Notes under the pieces: generated by a model
The model's input: only the letters and a program-made list of their open reading frames with translations
The model's database searches: none
What the model was told of the DNA's origin: nothing
Shown here: positions 11,264-20,561 of the stretch, piece by piece
Numbering within the stretch: the stretch's first letter is position 1
Layout of the letters: the number at the start of each line of letters is the position of its first letter
Made by a program: the position numbers and the translations under genes
Origin: Gemmataceae bacterium
Lineage (GTDB): Bacteria; Planctomycetota; Planctomycetia; Gemmatales; Gemmataceae
Direction: 5' to 3'
Length of the DNA: 35,514 nt
Assembly: GCA_026419115.1 (NCBI GenBank)
Contig: JAOAAA010000027.1
Span: 1 to 35,514 of the forward strand

Positions 11264-13768
11264 ATGCCTGTCTCTCCTTTACCGATTGATGAAGTCCTGC
11301 CGACGATCCTCAAGGAATTATCGCGTTCGGCCTCCCTTGTTCTGCAAGCCCCGCCCGGAGCAGGGAAAACGACCCGAGTGCCTGCCGAATTGCTCAAGCG
11401 ATTCCAACCTTCCGGCAAAATTTTGGTGGTGGAACCCCGCCGAGTGGCGGCCCGCTCGGCCGCAAGACGGATGGCTTACGAAAATGGCTCGAAGTCGGGG
11501 GAGGTTTTCGGCTGGCAAGTCCGTTTTGAAAATCAGACGACCCCGAATACCAAGGTGATCTGCATCACGCCCGGAATACTTCTTCGCTTTTTACAGGAAG
11601 ATTTATCTTTAAGTTCCGTTTCGTGTGTCATTTTCGACGAGTTTCATGAACGGGGTTTAGAAACCGATGTGGCTTTGGGGCTGTGCCGATTGGTTCAAAC
11701 CACCTTACGGGATGATCTCAAAATTTTAGTGATGTCAGCCACCTTAGAGACCGAGAGCTTGGTTCGCTACCTTGGGGATTGTCCCAAGGTCACGTCTCAA
11801 GGACGAATGTTCCCCGTCGAGATTCGTTATCATCCCGTTCGTTCCGACGATTCGACTCCGCAGATCGTGGCCCGAACCATTCTGAATTTATTGAACGAAG
11901 TTCCCCAAGGAGTGATGGCCTTTTTACCAGGTGTCGGAGAAATTCGAGCCACCGAGAAATGGTTGCAGAAGAGCGAGTTACCCAGCGGTGTCGAAATATA
12001 TCCTTTGTACGGAGAACTCGAAGCCGAGGCCCAAGATGCTGCCATCCAGTTACAGCCGCATCGGAAAATTGTCTTAGCCACGAACGTCGCCGAAACCTCG
12101 GTAACGGTGGAGGGGATTTCTGCCATCGTTGATAGTGGGTTGTGCCGACAGCTCGAATTCGATGCCACCATAGGATTGAATCGTCTCGAATTGGCTCCCA
12201 TATCCCAAGCCTCGGCGGAACAGCGAGCCGGTCGGGCTGGTCGATTGGGTCCGGGAATATGTGTTCGCTTATGGGGTGAGTCGGCCCATCGCGGGCGTCC
12301 GGCACAAACTTTGCCCGAGATCAGACGATTAGACGTTTGCCAGACCGTTTTGCTTTTGTTGAACCTGAACGAACAACCAGAAACTTTTTTATGGCTTGAT
12401 GCTCCACCTCCTTTAGCCATTAAACAAGCCAAGAATTTATTGACGCAACTGGATGCTCTCGCAGGGCAATCCCTCACGCCGCTTGGGCAACTGATGGCAG
12501 AATTTCCCATCCATCCCCGCTTGGCTCGCATGCTCATCGAGGGGTATCGCCTTGGTCAAGAAATGGCAGTCAGTCTCTGTGTGGCGATTCTGGCCGAGCG
12601 GGACCCGTTGGCCCAACAAATTCCCGAACATGCAACCGATTCCGATGTTTGGGAGCGAGTCCACTGGTTAGCCCAGCAACCGCAGAATGGTCCGGCCCGT
12701 TGGTTGTGGCAGGCAGCGAGCCAACTGCGGCAATGGCTTCAAGCTCCTTCGGTACGAAAAAAACTGGCCCTGTTGGGAACACTGCCCCAAGTCTCGGAAG
12801 AACAGGCCGTGATGCGATCTTTGTTGGTCGGTTTTCCGGATCGACTCGCAAAACGTCGGCAGGTCGGCTCGGCCCGATTCGTGATGCTAGGGGGTCGAGG
12901 CGCTCGGTTGCATCCCAAAAGTGGCGTACACGATGCCCCGTTGCTGTTGGGAATCGATGTGGAAGGAGGAGATACCGAAGCAATCATTCGGATGGCCTCG
13001 GCCGTGCAAGAACAATGGCTTTCACCGGAACGATTTCGTATTGCCGAAGAAATCGAATGGGACGAAGAACAACGGAAGGTGGTGGCCTATCGGCGACGTT
13101 ATTATGAGGACCTCCTTCTCGAAGAGAAAGCCATTCCCGTTCCAGAAGGGAATACCCGTCACGAGGTCTTTTTACAGGGGATCATGAAACATTGGGAACA
13201 AGTTCTTCCAGATGAAAAAAGTGCTGCCGGTGCGTTACTCAACCGCATCCGCTGGTTGGCCGATGTCGCTCCCGATTTGGGGTTGCCGGTCATCGATCGC
13301 AATCAGATTCAAGAATGGCTCACTTGGCTGGTTCCCAATTATCAAACGCTGCGAGAGATTCAGCAAGCCGATTGGTATCCGGTCATTCGGAACCAGCTCA
13401 CCAACCAACAATGGCAAATCCTTGAACGCGAAGCCCCCAGTTCGATCGTACTCCCCAGCGGACGAACCCACCCCATCCGTTATCAACTGGGGCAAACCCC
13501 TACGGTCGCTGTGCGGATTCAAGAACTTTTTGGCCTCGCCGAGACGCCAAAACTCGCAGGGGGGAAAATACGTTTGCTGCTCCACCTGCTAGGGCCGAAC
13601 TACCGCCCGCAACAAATCACCGACGATCTTGCGAGCTTTTGGAAAAATACCTATCCGATTGTCCGAAAAGAATTGCGTGCCCGTTACCCAAAACATTCTT
13701 GGCCTGAAAATCCATTGGAAGCCCAAGCCGAAGCTCACCCGAAACGCCGTAAACCAGAGGATTCTTAA
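11264..13768 (+). CDS. hrpB: ATP-dependent RNA helicase HrpB (DEAH/DExH family)
   Basis: The 834-residue product has the usual HrpB length and motifs: Walker A APPGAGKTT (29-37), DEFH box with DEFHERGLETD (125-135), SATLE (158-162), VLATNVAETSVTVEGI and QRAGRAGRLGPG in the second RecA-like domain. These are followed by the HA2-like region and the long HrpB-specific C-terminal domain (MLGGRGARLHPKSGV, LLLHLLGPNYRPQQITDDL, KNTYPIVRKELRARYPKHSWPENP). HrpB proteins are putative RNA helicases of the cytoplasm with poorly defined substrates. No strong ribosome binding site precedes the ATG. The C-terminal tail is Lys/Arg-rich. Family identity is secure. Confidence 0.93.
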   Translation: MPVSPLPIDEVLPTILKELSRSASLVLQAPPGAGKTTRVPAELLKRFQPSGKILVVEPRRVAARSAARRMAYENGSKSGEVFGWQVRFENQTTPNTKVICITPGILLRFLQEDLSLSSVSCVIFDEFHERGLETDVALGLCRLVQTTLRDDLKILVMSATLETESLVRYLGDCPKVTSQGRMFPVEIRYHPVRSDDSTPQIVARTILNLLNEVPQGVMAFLPGVGEIRATEKWLQKSELPSGVEIYPLYGELEAEAQDAAIQLQPHRKIVLATNVAETSVTVEGISAIVDSGLCRQLEFDATIGLNRLELAPISQASAEQRAGRAGRLGPGICVRLWGESAHRGRPAQTLPEIRRLDVCQTVLLLLNLNEQPETFLWLDAPPPLAIKQAKNLLTQLDALAGQSLTPLGQLMAEFPIHPRLARMLIEGYRLGQEMAVSLCVAILAERDPLAQQIPEHATDSDVWERVHWLAQQPQNGPARWLWQAASQLRQWLQAPSVRKKLALLGTLPQVSEEQAVMRSLLVGFPDRLAKRRQVGSARFVMLGGRGARLHPKSGVHDAPLLLGIDVEGGDTEAIIRMASAVQEQWLSPERFRIAEEIEWDEEQRKVVAYRRRYYEDLLLEEKAIPVPEGNTRHEVFLQGIMKHWEQVLPDEKSAAGALLNRIRWLADVAPDLGLPVIDRNQIQEWLTWLVPNYQTLREIQQADWYPVIRNQLTNQQWQILEREAPSSIVLPSGRTHPIRYQLGQTPTVAVRIQELFGLAETPKLAGGKIRLLLHLLGPNYRPQQITDDLASFWKNTYPIVRKELRARYPKHSWPENPLEAQAEAHPKRRKPEDS

Positions 13769-14010
13769 TCATTCACCGGATCAGGAGACTTCGATGAACT
13801 AGGGATAATCTCTGTCTCGGGGTCAATTCGTTGAATGGGCATGGAACGAATCAGGTGAGGAATTTGGGTATTTTGTAGCGGTTACGCAGATTGGTTGAGG
13901 AAGCGAATTCGGCTTGGGTTTGTTCTTTGAGATAAGATGCGTTCTCGTTTGGTGAGGAGTACGATAATTCCTTCATGGACGCAGAAACTAGCCAAGACGA
14001 GGAACAACCC

Positions 14011-14229
14011 GTGCGAAAGTTTTCATTCCTTGCCTTCCTGATCGCCGTTGGTTGTCAATCGACCAAAGGGCCAATCGAAAATCGTCGCAGTGGAATCAAA
14101 CCCGACCCCATGACACAGACCCTTGAAGAACAAGAACGATATGGCCGAGGTCGATACCCCATCATTATTGAGGATCGGAAACTGCTCCCACCGACGCTCA
14201 GCGATCAGTACGGACCAACAGGACGCTAA
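14011..14229 (+). CDS. Small predicted lipoprotein, 72 residues
   Basis: The GTG at 14011 is chosen because GAGGA lies seven bases before it and it yields a clean signal: MRKFSFLAFLIAV followed by GC, giving lipobox AVGC with the lipidated Cys near residue 15. An in-frame ATG at 13975 would add a charged, non-signal leader. The mature part is short and polar (GIKPDPMTQTLEEQERYGR, then a Pro/Gly-rich end PTLSDQYGPTGR), without cysteines or a helix-forming core. Similar short lipoproteins with an EQERxGR-type centre may be common in planctomycetes, but this could not be checked. The function is unknown. Confidence 0.6.
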   Translation: MRKFSFLAFLIAVGCQSTKGPIENRRSGIKPDPMTQTLEEQERYGRGRYPIIIEDRKLLPPTLSDQYGPTGR

Positions 14230-14300
14230 GTCTCAAAAGGCCCCTACGTTTCCTCGCCCCCTTCTGGTAAAATATATTCATTGATAATTCTCGCGTAGGG

Positions 14301-17300
14301 ATGAACGTGCGAATCCAAGTTAGCTGTGTAGAATGTGAAAGCCAATTTTTTTTGGAAGAATCCCTGAGAGGAAAATCTGTTAAATGCCCCGTTTGTGCGG
14401 AAATTTTTACCGTTCCTGTCGTCCAGACACTCGGGGAACAACCTGAGCCAACTCCAGAGAACTCCCCCCAATCTGCCGCCAATTTTTCCTCTCCATCCGT
14501 TGCTGAGGAAGGGCCTGCCCAGATGATGGATTGGTCCGAAACGCTCTCCGAGGTTCCAACATCACCACCCAAGACTCGTCCCAAAACAACCTTTACGGAA
14601 GAGCCAGCCATCGAAACCGAATGGCGACCCGATATCGAATCCCCCCCACCTGCCAAATCGTTGACGTCGTTATCCGAAGAGCCAATTTCGATTACCGAAT
14701 ACACGGCAGAAGACACCCCACCTGCGATCGATTCCCCCTTCGCTCCGCCCTCCTCAAAAAAAGGAAAAACATACTCAAAACTCATTCTGATGTTTTTATT
14801 GGTGATCCTGATGGGGATCACCGCTACCGGAGGTTATTTATTCTGGAAGTATCAGCAGGGGGCACCCAATCGTTTGTGGGCCGATGCCCAAGAGGCCTAC
14901 AGCAAAGGTCAATTTGAGCAATCGAGAAAACTCTACAACGATTTTGTTGTCAACTACCCAAACGATCCTCGGGCTGAGGAAGGACGATTCTTTGTCGAAC
15001 TATCGGCCCTGCGAGGGGTCATCGGTTCCGTTTTGGCAAAAAACGATCCCAACCCCGGCTTGATTAGATGGCGTGAGTTTCTCAAAATCGTTCAAACTCC
15101 GGAGATGGCCCCTTTTGTGAATCCCTCTCGCTTTGGAGTGGATGTGTGGCAGACCGGAGAAAAACTCCTCGAAGACCTCATTCAAAAGGGTGAAGAGGTT
15201 TTCCATCCAGATCAACCCCAAGATTCAGAAAAATGGTCCAAAGAAATCGAAACGGTCCTACGCGAACAAGAACCGTTCCGTCCGAAAGAGGTTCCCCCCT
15301 CCGACTTGTTCAAAGATCGATTAACACAATTGAAAGGGAAGATAACGGGGGCCTATGCTCGTTTGCAAAATCTGAATCAACTTCAAGAATTGCTGAAAGA
15401 GGTGGATGAAAATACCCTTTCTCAGGCACGGGATTTTGTGGCCCTTAGACAACTCAACAACGACCCCTCAGCCCAACAGCTCATCGAAACGGCCGAGAAA
15501 CAATTGCAAGGGAAAGTGACCATTGAAGTGTTGGAACAGCCCATCGCTGCCGTGCCTTTTGTTCCGTTGAATTCCGGTGGGATTTATTTTGCTCCGCGAA
15601 TCGAAGGGGGACAACGTGCGGGAGAAGGACCCGGCCAAGTTTGGTTCGCCTGTGCCAAGGGCATCCTGTACGCTTTCGAGGAAAATGGAGGACGTTCCTT
15701 ATGGGCTTGCCGCGTGGGGGCCGATCATGAATTTATCCCACCCGTTTCGGGCAATCTCGCTTTGGTTGTGGAACCCTCACGGACGGGATTAGGCCTTTCG
15801 GGACGCGATTTACGAACAGGAAGCATCGTTTGGCATGTCCCCTTGAAGGGAGAGGTTGTAGCGGCCCCTCCGGTTTTCTTCGGAACGTATGCTTATGTTT
15901 TGATGCGAGATGCTAAAGGAACCATTTACGAAATCGATACCGAAGTCGGTGAGATTCTGGCCCAGTTTGAACTCGGTCGCCGATCGGGACCAAGTTTAGC
16001 GATCAGCCCCGACGGGCGTTTGTACATTCCCGCAGAAAGTCAGGGCATTGCCGTGATTGATGTGAACGCACGCAAACCCGATGGGAACCGTGCTAAACCC
16101 AATTATTTGGGAACCATGCGCACCCAGCACTTGCCCAGTAGTCTGCTGTTTGCTCCTCAGTTTGTCCCCTCTCCTCTCGGGGCATCTTCCCTCCTTTTGG
16201 TGATCGAGAAAATCAATGCCCGCCGCTCGAAACTGAAACTGTATCGTTTAGGTGAGGAACCAAGCCAAGCCCAACTCCTTTCGGAATATGTGGTGACCGG
16301 TTGGCTCACCTCTCCGCCAAAATCCGATGGCGAAACTTTGGCCTTTGCTACCGATCAAGGTGAGTTGCATGTCTTAGGTCTCAATCTCGTGGGAAATGCC
16401 GATCGACCGTTGTTCAAAATAGGCACTTACCGAGTCGGACCACCCGATACAGGCAGAGCATTTATCGCCCAGATGGATGAGGCCGGCTTATGGGTTTGTG
16501 CGGGGGGAAACCTTCAGTATTTCCGTCAGGGGTTAAATCTGGAAGAAGGCTTTCAAATTCAACCCCGCCCCAATCCTCTACCCATTGGAGAACCCCTACA
16601 GGAAGCGCAATTGGGGCTTCGCAAAAATCGCTTTCTAATGGTTTCGCACTCGGATGAACTCACAACCCTTGCCTTCGCTGTGGATTCAGTAACTGGAAAT
16701 ATCCTTTGGCGAAAAATGCTTGGAACGTCCTTAATTGGTGAACCTCTGGTCCAAGGGGATCAGATCACGGTACAGGATCAAAACGGGGGGCTTTATCGTT
16801 TGAATGCCAGTCAACCCTTAGAATCTCAGGAACTAGTCACAGGGGAAGCGTTGATGCTCGCCCCCCCCTCACCGAAATTTCGAGCATTTGATGAATTATT
16901 ACAAATAGATTCTAATTCGTTCTTGGCCCTCGCTTATAGTGCTGATGAAAAAAATAAACGACTATTGATTCATCATTTCAAAGAAAATCAAATTCACCAA
17001 CGAACCGTTCCATTGACCAGTGAACCGCTTGGTTCATCAAGCCTTTCTGGGCCTATGCTTTATCTGCCTTTGAAAGATGGCACGGTTGCAAGGATTAACT
17101 GGAGTGAGGGAAATCAACTCGAGATAGGCCCCATTTGGCGAAATGAGAAAGCAAAACAATTAGGTCAAATGATTCATTTGAATGAGAACGAGTTTTTCGT
17201 ATTCGATGGGTTCAAAACAATCACTCGTTATCATTGGAAAAATGAACTCAATGTGGTAGGGAAATTAGAGTTACCAGTTATTCCAACTGGTTTAATCAGA

Positions 17301-17789
17301 CTAATACAAGGTACACCCAATCAGTTATTAGTTCCCACAGGAAGTACCCTCACTTTATGGAATGCCGATACCTTAGTGAAAACAGCCCTTCGCACATGGA
17401 CCCTACCCGCGACTATTCGTTACAGCCAAATTCATGTGAATTCGCGAAACAAACCCCGAATTTTAACGATGAGTGATCGACTCAGTTATTTGAATCCGGA
17501 GCAGAACGAAAAACTTTGGGAAATCCCTGTTCCAAAGGGCGATACTCCCGAAAACCCAAAATTCCAAGACGATGATATTATTTGGCCGTTCCGCAGCGGG
17601 GAACTACGGGTGATAGATTCTGAAACCGGTGAGGCTTCTATTATCAAATTCAAGAACGAGAAAGATATTTCATCAATTCGTTCGGTTATCACCAAGAATA
17701 AAATCAGAATGAACATATATGATGATGGAACGATCTATTTTCATCATCTCGATAGCAAAGAAAAAAACGAGATAGAACCAAAGAAATAA
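14301..17789 (+). CDS. MJ0042-type zinc-ribbon, membrane-anchored, TPR-like and PQQ-like beta-propeller protein
   Basis: The 1162-residue product begins with a zinc ribbon of the MJ0042 type (CVEC at 9-12, CPVC at 29-32). A Pro/Glu/Thr-rich linker leads to one membrane helix (about 161-182, LILMFLLVILMGITATGGYL). A helical region follows with TPR-like content (about 188-240: AYSKGQFEQSRKLYNDFVV) and more helices to about 400. From about 420 to the end are repeated beta-blades of PQQ/WD-like character (VWFACAKGILYAFEENGG, YVLMRDAKGTIYEIDTEVGE, LAFATDQGELHVLGL), forming one or more propellers. The topology implies a cytoplasmic zinc ribbon and a propeller outside the inner membrane. This architecture is typical of planctomycetes. 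It probably binds a protein or ligand; PQQ itself is not implied. Substrate and partners are unknown. Confidence 0.8.
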   Translation: MNVRIQVSCVECESQFFLEESLRGKSVKCPVCAEIFTVPVVQTLGEQPEPTPENSPQSAANFSSPSVAEEGPAQMMDWSETLSEVPTSPPKTRPKTTFTEEPAIETEWRPDIESPPPAKSLTSLSEEPISITEYTAEDTPPAIDSPFAPPSSKKGKTYSKLILMFLLVILMGITATGGYLFWKYQQGAPNRLWADAQEAYSKGQFEQSRKLYNDFVVNYPNDPRAEEGRFFVELSALRGVIGSVLAKNDPNPGLIRWREFLKIVQTPEMAPFVNPSRFGVDVWQTGEKLLEDLIQKGEEVFHPDQPQDSEKWSKEIETVLREQEPFRPKEVPPSDLFKDRLTQLKGKITGAYARLQNLNQLQELLKEVDENTLSQARDFVALRQLNNDPSAQQLIETAEKQLQGKVTIEVLEQPIAAVPFVPLNSGGIYFAPRIEGGQRAGEGPGQVWFACAKGILYAFEENGGRSLWACRVGADHEFIPPVSGNLALVVEPSRTGLGLSGRDLRTGSIVWHVPLKGEVVAAPPVFFGTYAYVLMRDAKGTIYEIDTEVGEILAQFELGRRSGPSLAISPDGRLYIPAESQGIAVIDVNARKPDGNRAKPNYLGTMRTQHLPSSLLFAPQFVPSPLGASSLLLVIEKINARRSKLKLYRLGEEPSQAQLLSEYVVTGWLTSPPKSDGETLAFATDQGELHVLGLNLVGNADRPLFKIGTYRVGPPDTGRAFIAQMDEAGLWVCAGGNLQYFRQGLNLEEGFQIQPRPNPLPIGEPLQEAQLGLRKNRFLMVSHSDELTTLAFAVDSVTGNILWRKMLGTSLIGEPLVQGDQITVQDQNGGLYRLNASQPLESQELVTGEALMLAPPSPKFRAFDELLQIDSNSFLALAYSADEKNKRLLIHHFKENQIHQRTVPLTSEPLGSSSLSGPMLYLPLKDGTVARINWSEGNQLEIGPIWRNEKAKQLGQMIHLNENEFFVFDGFKTITRYHWKNELNVVGKLELPVIPTGLIRLIQGTPNQLLVPTGSTLTLWNADTLVKTALRTWTLPATIRYSQIHVNSRNKPRILTMSDRLSYLNPEQNEKLWEIPVPKGDTPENPKFQDDDIIWPFRSGELRVIDSETGEASIIKFKNEKDISSIRSVITKNKIRMNIYDDGTIYFHHLDSKEKNEIEPKK

Positions 17790-17795
17790 AGCAAG

Positions 17796-17817
17796 TCCTA
17801 TCAAAAAAATGATGGGA
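17796..17817. terminator. Weak shared terminator between convergent genes
   Basis: TCCTATCA (17796-17803) pairs with TGATGGGA (17810-17817) over eight positions, one G-T, around an A6 loop. It sits in the 46-base gap between two convergent genes. On the minus strand a T-rich stretch follows, and on the plus strand TAATTTATC. The stem is short, so this is tentative. Confidence 0.35.
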
Positions 17818-17835
17818 TAATTTATCGATAGTAAC

Positions 17836-18981
17836 TTAGAGAGAAGTAATAGCGGCCACTGCATCAACTAAAATATCAATATGTTCTCGGGTATTAAAAG
17901 GGCCTGGACTTACGCGAATCGTACCCTCAGGAAAAGTATGCTGTGCCCGATGAGCATAGGGGGCACAATGCAAGCCCGGCCGAGTCGCCACCTGAACACT
18001 TTGATCTAGACTCACTCCAAGTTCCGGTGCTGGCACATTTTCAGACCAGAAAGATAAGGTCGCAACATGTCGGGTGAAATCCCGATGACCTAATATATGA
18101 ATCCCTGAAATCGCCTCTAATCGATTCCAAAGGTATTCCATCAATTCCATCTCGTGTTGATAAATTTGCTGAATTCCTTTTTCTTCAAGCCACTTAATTC
18201 CGGCCACCATCCCAGCAATACCAAGCACATTCGGGGTACCACCTTCCATATAGTAGGGCCACGATTTCGGTTGCGTTTCGGTAGTGGAATCGCCGCCTGT
18301 TCCTCCCTCCCGCCAAGGTTTAATTTTCACATCGGGATGTACATACAAAACGCCCGTTCCCGTCGGGCCGAACAAACCTTTGTGACCGGGTAGCGCTAAC
18401 AAATCGATATTCATAGATTGAACATCGATTGGTAAAACTCCCGCCGTTTGAGCCGCATCAACAAGAAATAACACATTCTTATTCCGACAAATCCGCCCAA
18501 CTTCCGTGATCGGTTGCACCGTTCCTAATACATTACTCGCATGCGTCAACGCAACCATTCGCGTGTGAGGGGTGATCGCCTTGACTATATCATCGGGATC
18601 GATTGTTCCGCCAGAATCAGATTTCACTTGTGTGACCGAAATGATTCCAGCCAATTCCAAGGCTCGCAATGGACGATTGACCGAATTATGTTCTAAATCG
18701 GATGTGATAACATGATCACCTTTTTCTAATATCCCTTTGAACGCCATATTGAGCGAATCGGTACAGTTGAGCGTATAAATAAACCGATCCGGATTGGGGC
18801 CGCGAAATAATTGATTCAATCGATGACGGCCATCTTGAAGAAGGTCCGCAGCGGCCAAGGCCATCGTATGCCCCGCCCGACCGGGATTCGCCATTTTCGT
18901 TCGAGCAAATTCATCCATCGCCCGATAGACCGATTCCGGCTTAGGGAACGAGGTTGCAGCATTATCTAAATAAATTGTCAT
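17836..18981 (-). CDS. Cysteine desulfurase family protein (class V aminotransferase fold, TIGR01977-like)
   Basis: The ATG at 18981 gives the family N-terminus MTIYLDNAATSFPKPESVYR. A longer form from 19011 adds ten atypical residues. In the 381-residue product the PLP site is seen as LEHNSV (97-102, H98), VDAAQTAG (174-181, D175) and PGHKGLFGPTGTG (198-210, K201 as Schiff-base lysine). The catalytic-loop cysteine is in TRPGLHCAPYAH (C339). NPGRAGH near residue 32 and SWPYYMEGGTPN are typical of the TIGR01977 branch rather than of classical IscS or SufS. It would take sulfur from cysteine, or act on a related substrate. No Fe-S assembly genes are adjacent; it closes the minus-strand run after the degenerate peptidase. 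Confidence 0.85.
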   Translation of the reverse strand: MTIYLDNAATSFPKPESVYRAMDEFARTKMANPGRAGHTMALAAADLLQDGRHRLNQLFRGPNPDRFIYTLNCTDSLNMAFKGILEKGDHVITSDLEHNSVNRPLRALELAGIISVTQVKSDSGGTIDPDDIVKAITPHTRMVALTHASNVLGTVQPITEVGRICRNKNVLFLVDAAQTAGVLPIDVQSMNIDLLALPGHKGLFGPTGTGVLYVHPDVKIKPWREGGTGGDSTTETQPKSWPYYMEGGTPNVLGIAGMVAGIKWLEEKGIQQIYQHEMELMEYLWNRLEAISGIHILGHRDFTRHVATLSFWSENVPAPELGVSLDQSVQVATRPGLHCAPYAHRAQHTFPEGTIRVSPGPFNTREHIDILVDAVAAITSL

Positions 18982-19027
18982 AATCCTGATATGATATAAA
19001 CCGAGCAACAAACGAGACAGACCTCAT

Positions 19028-20470
19028 TCACTCGCCCGAAGTGATCGATTTTAGCCATTTATCCTGCAAGTCTTTCGTGTCTCGGAAACCATATTGGTTT
19101 TTTAATGCAGAATCAAAACCTCTTCGCGGAGCCTCTCGAAGGAATGCCATAAAAGTTTTAGCGCCTTTGAGCTTAACGAGATAATGCACCAACGACACAC
19201 TCTCCGCGTAGTAGACCGTCAGCGGTTCACCGGTGGGGATTTCCTTCGACTTCATTAGATAATCAACGGTATAGAGTTGATTCCCTTTCGTCGCCATTTG
19301 GCTCACCGCCCGAAGTGACCGAGCAATCTCGCTCGTTGGTTCCGACAAAGCAGCTATCCCAATATCGGCCCATCGTGGAAGAGGGGTATCCGAAAATAAT
19401 TCGGCTAAAATCAAATGGGTCACTTCGCGAGGAAGGGTTGTATCAAGGTATGTCGTTTCCTCGATATGCAGTGAAATCGATCGGGCTTCGACATTGCCCC
19501 CCTTAATGATCGCTTGACAATGACCACTGGACGAAACGGGTCGCCCCGTCGCTTGAGAGTACAACTTCGCAGAGGGATAAAGCTGAATTTCGCATGGGGA
19601 CGACCACGATTTTAGCGGTGCCCCCGACCAGCGATCATACATAAATTTTCGACATTCCTCTGCTACGAGAAGAACCTCTTGAGCATGGGACTTAGAGCCG
19701 GTATATCGAATCCGAAAATTTTCCCCTTCTAGTGTATTCCAAACAAGCTGATCTTCAGGTTTGCCAGAAAAATTCGCTGACTTTCGTTTTTGAATCTCTG
19801 CTTTAAGATTTTCAGAAAGTTTAGCAATCCGATCTCCACCAAGTTCGATAGCTTGATCCAGTTCGAGTGCGAGCGAATCAAGGCTTGCCCCCCCCGCACC
19901 CTCATTGAGTTTGTGCATGATGGCATTCAATTTACAATATGCCCAAGCCTCGTTTTCAATGCGACTCAAAGAGATACCTTGAGAGTGTGCTTGACGATAC
20001 AATCGTTCGGCAGTTTCGTAATCTTTCTGATTGAAAGCTCGCCCTGCATCAACTAGGAAATTCTGAGAAATATCAGGGGTTAGTGTACTCTTCTTAGGGG
20101 TTGGCTCCGATGGAAGCGATGGCGCTGGGGGGGGGGTAATCTCAGGGACTTTAAGAGTTGCGGGCGATTTGATAGCTTGTAATTTTCGTTCTAGTTGTTG
20201 AATTGAAAGTGCATCCGCATTCGTTCTCTTCAAGTGATCAATCTGGGATTGATAGGCTTCTTGAAGTAAGTCATTAAAACCATGGGTTGATTGTGCAATG
20301 CTAGAAACAGCCTCTAAAACACGAATCGCCTCCGAGGGTTTATTGTTGATAAGGGACACTTGTGCTTGGCTCATCGCACGATGAATCTTCAGAGAAGTTT
20401 CGGATTCTGAATCGGCAAGGAGTTTGGTAAGACATGCACAGAAAAAAGTTATGGCTTGGAGTAATCTCAT
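19028..20470 (-). CDS. Secreted helical/peptidase-MA-like protein with degenerate catalytic motif
   Basis: The ATG at 20470 follows AAGGA by nine bases and gives a signal-peptide-like start (MRLLQAITFFCACLTKLLADS). A TTG at 20479 is less likely. The 480-residue product has helical, TPR-like repeats (about 25-100 and 140-235), a Pro-rich linker containing a C10 tract, and a C-terminal domain of peptidase-MA/gluzincin type. The expected HExxH is REVTH, and the expected downstream W-A-D-E-G is WADIGIA. Both the first zinc-binding His and the glutamate are therefore replaced, which suggests a non-catalytic relative. It lies between the LPS glycosyltransferase and the cysteine desulfurase. Fold assignment is moderate; function is unknown. 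Confidence 0.65.
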   Translation of the reverse strand: MRLLQAITFFCACLTKLLADSESETSLKIHRAMSQAQVSLINNKPSEAIRVLEAVSSIAQSTHGFNDLLQEAYQSQIDHLKRTNADALSIQQLERKLQAIKSPATLKVPEITPPPAPSLPSEPTPKKSTLTPDISQNFLVDAGRAFNQKDYETAERLYRQAHSQGISLSRIENEAWAYCKLNAIMHKLNEGAGGASLDSLALELDQAIELGGDRIAKLSENLKAEIQKRKSANFSGKPEDQLVWNTLEGENFRIRYTGSKSHAQEVLLVAEECRKFMYDRWSGAPLKSWSSPCEIQLYPSAKLYSQATGRPVSSSGHCQAIIKGGNVEARSISLHIEETTYLDTTLPREVTHLILAELFSDTPLPRWADIGIAALSEPTSEIARSLRAVSQMATKGNQLYTVDYLMKSKEIPTGEPLTVYYAESVSLVHYLVKLKGAKTFMAFLREAPRRGFDSALKNQYGFRDTKDLQDKWLKSITSGE

Positions 20471-20561
20471 GGTATGCAATCCTTGCAGACGAGTCGAATC
20501 ATCCTAATTTCGACCCAATTATGAAGGAAGTTGCCACGAAGAGCAAGATCAAAAAATGGAG

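Noticed and set aside
13851-13976. Minus-strand frame of 41 residues (starting MKELSYSSPNENASYLKEQ) between hrpB and the small lipoprotein gene
   Set aside because: The composition is plausible, but there is no ribosome binding site, signal or domain. It is kept here as a possibility only.
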